Below, piece after piece: positions 7,080 to 12,072 of a DNA stretch of 12,072 bases (position 1 is its first letter; the number at the start of each line of letters is the position of its first letter). Below the pieces are notes generated by a model. It was not told where the DNA came from, searched no databases, and worked only from the letters and a program-made list of their open reading frames with translations. This stretch comes from Chitinophaga pinensis (lineage in GTDB: Bacteria; Bacteroidota; Bacteroidia; UKL13-3). The DNA is taken from positions 1-12,072 of the forward strand of contig CAMCJW010000060.1 in the NCBI GenBank assembly GCA_945875195.1. The letters are read 5' to 3'. Made by a program: the position numbers and the translations under genes.

Positions 7080-7687
7080 TAATTTTTTCCATTAAATGGT
7101 TGAAATGATGCTGGTTCCTCTGAGGTAATGTCTTTTCTGGCAATTACTTTCATAAGAGTTAACCATAAAATTTCAAGGTCTAATAATAAAGTTGTGTTTT
7201 CAACATACCACACATCTAATTCAAATTTTTTTGTCCAAGAAATATTGTTTCTACCATTGACTTGAGCCCAACCTGTAATTCCTGGGCGAACATCATGCCT
7301 TCTAAATTGTTCAATGGAATATAGTGGTATATACTTTTCTAATAAAGGTCTAGGCCCTATAAGCGACATATCGCCCTTTAATACATTTAACAATTGAGGC
7401 AATTCATCTAAAGATGTTGAGCGAACAAACCTACCTATTGGCGTCATTCGCTTTTCATCTGGCAATAGTTTTCCGTCACTATCGCGCTCATCAGTCATGG
7501 TTTTGAATTTAACTATTTTGAAAAGTTCTGCATTTCTACCAACTCTTACTTGAGTAAAAAAAGCCCCTGCACCTTTATTAAAGAGCAATAATAATAGGGC
7601 AAGAATTATTAATGGTATTAAAATTATTACCAAAGCCAATGCTGAAATTAATGCATCAATTAATCTTTTAAAAAAATTTCTATACAT
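7079..7687 (-). CDS. PglC-like initiating phosphoglycosyl transferase (bacterial sugar transferase)
   Basis: A 202-residue monotopic phosphoglycosyl transferase that moves a sugar-1-phosphate from a UDP-sugar to undecaprenyl phosphate and so starts each repeat unit. A hydrophobic helix at about residues 12-36 contains Pro25, matching the break of the re-entrant membrane helix in PglC. The core has FFTQVRVGRN, FKIVKFKTM, then the catalytic Asp-Glu pair in TSLDELPQL (D94, E95) and GDMSLIGPRPLL, followed by RPGITGWAQVNGRN. The length matches small PglC-type enzymes and lacks the extra N-terminal membrane domain of the WbaP/WcaJ class. The start overlaps the preceding glycosyltransferase by 8 bases, and the stop shares one base with the pglD-like start. 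The PglD neighbour points to a 2-acetamido-4-acylamido-trideoxyhexose as its substrate. I did not assign a symbol because the donor is unproven. Confidence 0.94.
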   Translation of the reverse strand: MYRNFFKRLIDALISALALVIILIPLIILALLLLLFNKGAGAFFTQVRVGRNAELFKIVKFKTMTDERDSDGKLLPDEKRMTPIGRFVRSTSLDELPQLLNVLKGDMSLIGPRPLLEKYIPLYSIEQFRRHDVRPGITGWAQVNGRNNISWTKKFELDVWYVENTTLLLDLEILWLTLMKVIARKDITSEEPASFQPFNGKN

Positions 7688-8894
7688 TATTAATTACACT
7701 CATGATGTTACGATATGGAATTTCAACAGAATAATTTTGCTTTAAAAATTGATATCCATTTTCTCCCATCTGCTTTCGTTTTTCAATATCATTATGCAAG
7801 AAATTGAGATTGACTAAAAAATCTTCAACATTTCCTGCAAGGCTAAACTTACCAAAGTCATTTTCTTGAGCAATAATTCCTGCGTCAGAAACATTATCAG
7901 CAGCTATTAAAATAGGTAATTTAGCTTCCATATAGGCCAGCATTCGAGAGGGAAAATTGGGAATGGTAAACCTTTTATCCAAAAAAATCATACCAACATC
8001 ACAAGCTAATTCTAATTGATCGAATTCTACCCTTGAAAGCATAGGTATATAAAGTATGTTTTGGGGCTTTTTTAAATTTACCCAATTTTCTATTTTCTTA
8101 GATTGGTTTCCACTTCCAACTATTAAAAAAAATATATCCTCTCTTTCAATTGAGTTATCAAGCACTTCAATTAAAAAATCTATTCCTTGAGCTATCCCCA
8201 AATTTCCACCATACAAAAATATTGTTTTATCCGAAGGTATATTGTACTTCTTTAGGATCTCAATTCTTGAACTATTTTGATTAAACCTTTCAATTATTTC
8301 AATAGCATTTGGGCATAATCCAACTTTATTGAGATTTACATCCTCATTTTTTTGAATAACATAATCTATATTAGCCTGTGACATACAGCCAATAAAATCT
8401 GAAATTTGATACAATTGTTTTTCTTTCAGGTTAAAATATTTGTAGGTTAAACTATCCTTGCTCATCAATCCAAGGTCAACAGCATTCTGAGGAAAAATGT
8501 CTTTTAACATCAGATATGTTTTGGCTTTAAACTTTTTTTTAAGATAGTCAATTAAATTATTAAACGTTATTGGAGGTGTAGTGTATAGTATTAAATCAAA
8601 TGTATATTTTTTATAATACTTATTAATTGCCCATTTAAATTGGTTCTCAATAAGAATAGTTGCAATACCTTTTTCTATAAAGTTTGATTTGGTGATATTT
8701 AAAGTTTTTACCCCAAGAATGTGAACGTTTTCATATTCTTTTAGTGTGGTAGATTTTTTAGTCCTTCTTTCAAAAGGGCAAACAATAAAAACTTCATGAC
8801 CTTGATTAGCCATATACCTCAACAAATCTGGATAAATTCCACGATTATTTAAATCACTTATGGCTGTTGAAATGGAGAGAAAAAGGATGTTCAT
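7680..8894 (-). CDS. WbuB-like GT4 glycosyltransferase
   Basis: A 404-residue GT-B glycosyltransferase. The N-terminal acceptor domain opens with MNILFLSIST, then NRGIYPDLLRYMANQGHEV and CPFERR, a start that I recognise from proteins annotated WbuB (L-fucosaminyl transferases). The interdomain region PNAIE (195-199) and GGNLGIAQGIDFL (229-241) begin the donor domain, LIVGSG follows at 258-263, and FPSRMLAYMEAKLPIL (314-329) holds the donor-binding Glu region. No membrane segment is evident. The end of the gene overlaps the phosphoglycosyl transferase gene by 8 bases. The order suggests that it adds the second sugar to the lipid-linked monosaccharide made by that enzyme. If the WbuB resemblance holds, that sugar is L-FucNAc or its acetamidino form made by the upstream trio. 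The specificity is inference; the fold assignment is firm. Confidence 0.85.
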   Translation of the reverse strand: MNILFLSISTAISDLNNRGIYPDLLRYMANQGHEVFIVCPFERRTKKSTTLKEYENVHILGVKTLNITKSNFIEKGIATILIENQFKWAINKYYKKYTFDLILYTTPPITFNNLIDYLKKKFKAKTYLMLKDIFPQNAVDLGLMSKDSLTYKYFNLKEKQLYQISDFIGCMSQANIDYVIQKNEDVNLNKVGLCPNAIEIIERFNQNSSRIEILKKYNIPSDKTIFLYGGNLGIAQGIDFLIEVLDNSIEREDIFFLIVGSGNQSKKIENWVNLKKPQNILYIPMLSRVEFDQLELACDVGMIFLDKRFTIPNFPSRMLAYMEAKLPILIAADNVSDAGIIAQENDFGKFSLAGNVEDFLVNLNFLHNDIEKRKQMGENGYQFLKQNYSVEIPYRNIMSVINNV

Positions 8895-8898
8895 TGTA

Positions 8899-9681
8899 TT
8901 ATAGGGATAAACCCAAAGCTCTTTTCACCATATTATCTTTAATTGTAGGTTCAGGATAATTAATTAACACAGCTCTATAAACGCCTTTAAATACAAATAA
9001 ACTTCCTGCTGATGCTCCAATAATGCCAAATTCTTTAACTAGGTTTTCTATGTGATCCAAATTACCTGCACCACCTAAAATAGTGAGCGGTGTGCTTACT
9101 CTAGAACGAATTTTTTTTACCAATTCTAAATCATACCCTTTCATGGTTCCATCCATATCAATGGAATTAATTACTATTTCACCTGCCCCGAGTTTAATGG
9201 CCTCCTCTGCAAAATCAAAAGGATTAATCTTAGTTGATTTTGTTGCATTGTTGGTTAACAATTCATAGCCACCAAATAGTTTTTTCTTCACATCTAAAAC
9301 AACTACAACACTCTGGTTGCCTACACGCTCAGCAATCTTTGTAATAATTTTAGGATTGTGAATTGCTTCTGAACTAAGCGCTATTTTTTCTACACCCAAT
9401 GAAAATATAGTTTGGGCTTGTTCAACAGTTTTAATACCGCCACCATAGCAAAGTGGCATTCTACATTCAGAAGCCCAATATTCAATACTTTTGTAGTCTG
9501 GTTCTTTATTTAAACGGCTAGCATCAATATCTAAAATCGTAAGTTCATCGGCTTCTTTTTCATTGAAAATTCGTACTGCATTTATTGGATCACCAACATA
9601 TTTGGGATCTTTAAAATTAACAGTTTTAACTAAGCCTTTATTGCTAACAAGCAAACATGGAATTATTCTAGGTCTTAACAT
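8899..9681 (-). CDS. HisF-like ammonia-channel subunit of the sugar amidotransferase
   Basis: A 260-residue (beta/alpha)8 barrel clearly related to the cyclase subunit of imidazole glycerol phosphate synthase. The family landmarks align almost without gaps: RIIPCLL at the first strand, LDID (50-53), CYGGGIKT (78-85), VVLDVKK with Asp130, NSIDMDGTMKGYD (172-184) and the phosphate loop GGAG. However, the first catalytic aspartate (Asp11 in the Thermotoga enzyme, usual context IIACLDV) is Leu11 here. That change should disable the cyclase reaction while leaving the barrel able to channel ammonia. Together with the HisH-like neighbour and the PP-loop protein, it forms the third member of the amidination trio. 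Its stop is 4 bases before the WbuB-like gene. I infer a role confined to acetamidino-sugar formation. Confidence 0.92.
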   Translation of the reverse strand: MLRPRIIPCLLVSNKGLVKTVNFKDPKYVGDPINAVRIFNEKEADELTILDIDASRLNKEPDYKSIEYWASECRMPLCYGGGIKTVEQAQTIFSLGVEKIALSSEAIHNPKIITKIAERVGNQSVVVVLDVKKKLFGGYELLTNNATKSTKINPFDFAEEAIKLGAGEIVINSIDMDGTMKGYDLELVKKIRSRVSTPLTILGGAGNLDHIENLVKEFGIIGASAGSLFVFKGVYRAVLINYPEPTIKDNMVKRALGLSL

Positions 9682-9687
9682 TTACTT

Positions 9688-10305
9688 TTAAATTTCTTTT
9701 GCAAAATTTTCTAATAACTTAACTCCAAAATGATGGCTTTTCTCTGGATGAAATTGAACACCATATACATTATTATGATTTACTGCACAAACAAAATCGC
9801 CAGCATAATCAGATTTAGCCAAAATTTGCTCAGTATTATCTGAATCAATATAATATGAATGTAGAAAATAGAATCTTGCTTCCTGTTCCAAACCTTTAAA
9901 TAAGGGGCTATTTTTAACGGGATGAACATCGTTCCAACCCATGTGGGGCAAATGTACTTTACTATTTAATTTTGATTCATCAAATCTTTTAACAGTTGCA
10001 TCAACCCAACCTAAACCAGCTAATTTTCCCTCTTCGCTAGATTTGGCCATCAATTGAACCCCAACACAAATACCAATTACCGGGATTTTATTAATCAAAA
10101 CCAATTCGTTAATTTTATCAAACATACCAGAATCCATTAACTTTTGCATGGCATAATCAAAAGCACCTACTCCAGGTAATACTAATTTTTCAGCTCCTTC
10201 TAAATCAGAAATGGTTGTGGCTATTTTTGTTGGAATTGATAATTTATGAAATACATTTTGTATTGCTTTTATATTCCCACAACCGTAATTAATAATTGTT
10301 ATCAT
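9688..10305 (-). CDS. HisH-like glutamine amidotransferase subunit
   Basis: A 205-residue class I glutaminase that hydrolyses glutamine and passes ammonia to a partner synthase. The catalytic triad is complete: Cys80 in GICVGVQLM, His186 and Glu188 in VQFHPEKSH. The oxyanion strand PGVGAFD (44-50) and the HLPHMGWN segment (118-125) are as in HisH of histidine biosynthesis, and the length is normal for that family. It lies between the PP-loop amidotransferase, which it overlaps by four bases, and the HisF-like gene 6 bases downstream. No other his gene is present. I therefore infer that it supplies ammonia for sugar amidination, as HisH2 does next to WbpG in Pseudomonas aeruginosa, and not for imidazole glycerol phosphate synthesis. 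A role as the cell's only HisH cannot be excluded from this window but is unlikely. Confidence 0.93.
   Translation of the reverse strand: MITIINYGCGNIKAIQNVFHKLSIPTKIATTISDLEGAEKLVLPGVGAFDYAMQKLMDSGMFDKINELVLINKIPVIGICVGVQLMAKSSEEGKLAGLGWVDATVKRFDESKLNSKVHLPHMGWNDVHPVKNSPLFKGLEQEARFYFLHSYYIDSDNTEQILAKSDYAGDFVCAVNHNNVYGVQFHPEKSHHFGVKLLENFAKEI
10302..10305 (-). promoter_or_regulatory. ATGA overlap coupling the amidotransferase and hisH-like genes
   Basis: The stop TGA of the PP-loop amidotransferase overlaps the ATG of the glutaminase gene. This would help keep the subunits of the amidination complex in balanced amounts. Confidence 0.75.
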
Positions 10306-11438
10306 CTTAATAATCTTCTTTCTAAGCCTAGTTTTTGCATGGATTGATTTGCAAAACTAATTAGTGGCCAATTATTAGTATAATCCAAATAAGTTTTGTT
10401 CTCTCCTTCAAATATCTTTTGAAACTCCTCTTTGGTCCAATCTAATTTATTGGCTACATATTCAAATTCCTGCATCAAAGTAACATCATCTAATTCTGGT
10501 CTTGATATTCTTTGAATTGCTGCATCTCTTGTCATTTGACCTGTTAAAACCAAACTCGAGAAATGGGCTCTACGTTTTTCAAAACCAAACTTACGGGGTA
10601 ACCAATAATCTTCATAAAATCTTGTAAACCTAGATTCATGGTGTTTGTGCTTAAACCTCTCCCATCCAAATTTAGATTCTAATAAATTCTCGGCTTCATT
10701 CTTTAAAAAGGAGAAATTATTAAGTGGCTTTATAACCTTCATGCCTAAAATATGTTGGTATAAAAGTTTGTATTCAAAAACATCCAAAATTGGGTATGTT
10801 TTTAAAGGTACTTTACCGAATTTTTTATGCAAACCCATCGTAAATTTTTTATCTATACCAAGATAAGCACCCCATTGATAAGGTTCACGACAACATTCAG
10901 TTGAATAATTTGAACCAGTAAGTACATATTTTACTTTGTTCTTTCTAGCAAATTTGTACATCGCAGAAAAAAATGCAATATCTTGAGGTCCATCAATATT
11001 AGGCACCTGAGCCTGAAAATAAGACCTTTGCAAGTCTTTCATTTCTTCCCAATTTACAACTTCGGTGAACAAATCAAGATTAAGGCCATTCAGAAGCTTT
11101 TCAATATTGCTCACTGCCTGATTTGAATTCCATCCTGCATCCACGTGAAAAACCAAAGGACGCAAGCCAAGGATTTCTTTAGCTAAATAAGTGGCATAAG
11201 AACTGTCTAAACCACCACTAACTCCTATTATACAATCGAAATCTTTATTTCGGTTCTCCTTTTTAATTTTATCTGCTAACTGAAACATTTCTTGTTGACC
11301 TGCATCATCAGTATGCCAATTAGGTACAATATTGTTAACATAATTATGGTAATAATCGCTTATTCCGTTTTCATCAAAAACAATATTGGGATCTGTAGTA
11401 TCCATGATTGTTTTTGTGCAAATTTGGTATGGTCTCAT
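10302..11438 (-). CDS. N-acetyl sugar amidotransferase (WbpG/WbuX/PseA family)
   Basis: A 378-residue PP-loop ATP pyrophosphatase of the family that adenylates the acetamido group of a nucleotide-activated sugar and replaces its oxygen with ammonia, giving an acetamidino group. The ATP loop GVSGGLDSS lies at residues 72-80, followed by LVFHVDAGWN (95-104), the second strand typical of PP-loop enzymes; TGSNYSTECC is further in. The ammonia should come from the HisH and HisF homologues directly downstream, and the stop overlaps the hisH-like start by four bases (ATGA), suggesting coupled translation. At the N-terminus, ICTKTIMDTT keeps one Cys (C7), but many relatives as I recall them carry Cys pairs here and at the ISDYY position, which are absent. 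The substrate is not determined by sequence. L-FucNAc is favoured because of the WbuB-like transferase nearby, with 2,3-diacetamido uronic acids or nonulosonates as alternatives. Confidence 0.93.
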   Translation of the reverse strand: MRPYQICTKTIMDTTDPNIVFDENGISDYYHNYVNNIVPNWHTDDAGQQEMFQLADKIKKENRNKDFDCIIGVSGGLDSSYATYLAKEILGLRPLVFHVDAGWNSNQAVSNIEKLLNGLNLDLFTEVVNWEEMKDLQRSYFQAQVPNIDGPQDIAFFSAMYKFARKNKVKYVLTGSNYSTECCREPYQWGAYLGIDKKFTMGLHKKFGKVPLKTYPILDVFEYKLLYQHILGMKVIKPLNNFSFLKNEAENLLESKFGWERFKHKHHESRFTRFYEDYWLPRKFGFEKRRAHFSSLVLTGQMTRDAAIQRISRPELDDVTLMQEFEYVANKLDWTKEEFQKIFEGENKTYLDYTNNWPLISFANQSMQKLGLERRLLR

Positions 11439-11441
11439 TTT

Positions 11442-12072
11442 CTATTTTGATTTTAATAATTCGTTGTAAAGCTCTATATAATTTAAATAATTTTTATTCA
11501 TGTCATACATTTCATTTGCCCTTTCTAAGCAATTTTTGGAATAAAACTCTTTCCCATTATCTGAAATTTGTTTAATTGCCTCAACAACAGCTTGTAGATT
11601 TCCTGTTTCAACCTTGATGCCCGTTTTATCTGTTACTATCTCGTTTAAGGCTGTATTGTTATATACAATTGAAGGTGTGCCACATGCCATTGCTTCAATT
11701 GGTGTTAAACCAAATGATTCTTGATATGAAAGACAAAGAAGTATATCAGCAGCCGAATAAAGTTCTGCGAGTTCAAGTTGACTTTCAGTTCTTTTGATGC
11801 ATTTTATTTTAGACGAAATATTTTTCGATATTGATTCATTAATTCCTACTAAAATTAGTTGGTAATCGGAAGGAAGCATTTCGGATAATAATATATAATC
11901 ATCTAATCCTTTCGACTTAATCCATGTAGTGCCCGATGCAATTAAAAACTTCTTATTTTTATCTAAACCATATTTTGAAATAACATGTAACGCATTTTCT
12001 TTCGGATTAAATAAATTTAAGTCAATACAATTAGCTATGGAGGTTATTTTATTTTTGGATAGAAAAGAAGAT
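11442..12072 (-). CDS. GT4-family glycosyltransferase, C-terminal part (5' end outside window)
   Basis: This is the C-terminal half of a GT-B fold glycosyltransferase that moves a sugar from a nucleotide donor to a growing lipid-linked oligosaccharide on the cytoplasmic side of the membrane. An ATG at 11879 could be taken as the start, but the frame stays open to the window edge. The extra stretch reads as a typical GT4 interdomain region: SIANCIDLNLFNP resembles the usual N-x-ID-x3-F-x-P, followed by LIASGTTWIKSKGLDD, where the nucleotide-binding domain begins. The gene is therefore partial and 11879 is an internal Met. The donor-binding signature is intact: ESFGLTPIEAMACGTP contains the two Glu of the E-x7-E motif, followed by NEIV and a closing helix. 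The stop is 3 bases before the amidotransferase start, so the two are co-transcribed. The sugar specificity cannot be read. Confidence 0.9.
   Translation of the reverse strand, partial: SSFLSKNKITSIANCIDLNLFNPKENALHVISKYGLDKNKKFLIASGTTWIKSKGLDDYILLSEMLPSDYQLILVGINESISKNISSKIKCIKRTESQLELAELYSAADILLCLSYQESFGLTPIEAMACGTPSIVYNNTALNEIVTDKTGIKVETGNLQAVVEAIKQISDNGKEFYSKNCLERANEMYDMNKNYLNYIELYNELLKSK

Larger units (their letters stand above)
23..12072 (-). other. Single polysaccharide-biosynthesis operon (14 genes, internal part)
   Basis: All genes read on the minus strand, with gaps of at most 12 bases or overlaps of 1-8 bases, leaving no room for an internal terminator. The promoter must lie to the right of the window. 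The order is: glycosyltransferase, amidination trio, glycosyltransferase, initiating transferase, PglD-like acyltransferase, then the acyl block. No flippase, polymerase or chain-length regulator is present here; these and the UDP-sugar synthesis genes are expected outside the window. Confidence 0.85.

Noticed and set aside
8899..11438. Histidine biosynthesis genes (hisH, hisF)
   Set aside because: No other his genes are present, the partner is a PP-loop sugar amidotransferase, and the HisF-like protein lacks the first catalytic Asp.
11442..11879. A complete 145-residue glycosyltransferase fragment starting at 11879
   Set aside because: The same frame stays open to the window edge and carries GT4 interdomain sequence, so the gene is cut by the window and not truncated in nature.
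1..12072. CRISPR array, tRNA, insertion sequence or inverted repeats
   Set aside because: No periodic repeats, cloverleaf or transposase sequence was seen by eye; coding sequence fills almost the entire window.

Overview
The window is a single-strand stretch of 14 tightly packed genes, all on the minus strand, so transcription runs from position 12072 down to 1. The DNA is AT-rich, start codons mostly lack a Shine-Dalgarno sequence, and neighbouring genes overlap by a few bases or lie at most about 12 bases apart. With the protein families present, this points to a Bacteroidota genome, probably a flavobacterium (inference). No promoter, terminator, RNA gene, repeat or mobile element was found. 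The transcript appears to start upstream of the window and may continue past its left edge.

The gene content is that of a surface-polysaccharide locus (O-antigen or capsule). In transcription order, positions 12072-8899 hold the C-terminal part of a GT4 glycosyltransferase. A three-protein amidotransferase follows: a PP-loop N-acetyl sugar amidotransferase with HisH-like glutaminase and HisF-like ammonia-channel subunits. It should convert an acetamido sugar into an acetamidino sugar. Positions 8894-6435 hold a WbuB-like glycosyltransferase, a PglC-like phosphoglycosyl transferase that would start the repeat unit on undecaprenyl phosphate, and a PglD-like acyltransferase that would acylate the 4-amino group of a UDP-2-acetamido-4-amino-2,4,6-trideoxyhexose.

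Positions 6429-448 hold an unusual block that looks like a small dedicated acyl-building line. It contains a ketoacyl-ACP synthase III-like enzyme, a DltA-like adenylating enzyme, a GNAT protein, an acyl carrier protein, two SDR ketoreductase-like proteins, a second acyl carrier protein and a metallo-beta-lactamase-fold hydrolase. A short protein I cannot assign, with weak GNAT-like character, follows at 448-23.

The simplest joint reading is that the left half makes a non-standard hydroxyacyl or aminoacyl group on a carrier protein and attaches it to the 4-amino sugar that PglC then loads onto the lipid carrier. The right half amidinates and adds a second amino sugar, plausibly of L-FucNAc type. 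No dehydratase or enoyl reductase is present, so the acyl chain should keep its hydroxyl groups. I recall that Flavobacterium psychrophilum O-polysaccharide carries a 4-N-(3,5-dihydroxyhexanoyl) quinovosamine next to L-FucNAc, and this layout would suit a chemistry of that kind. The exact acyl group cannot be read from the sequence.
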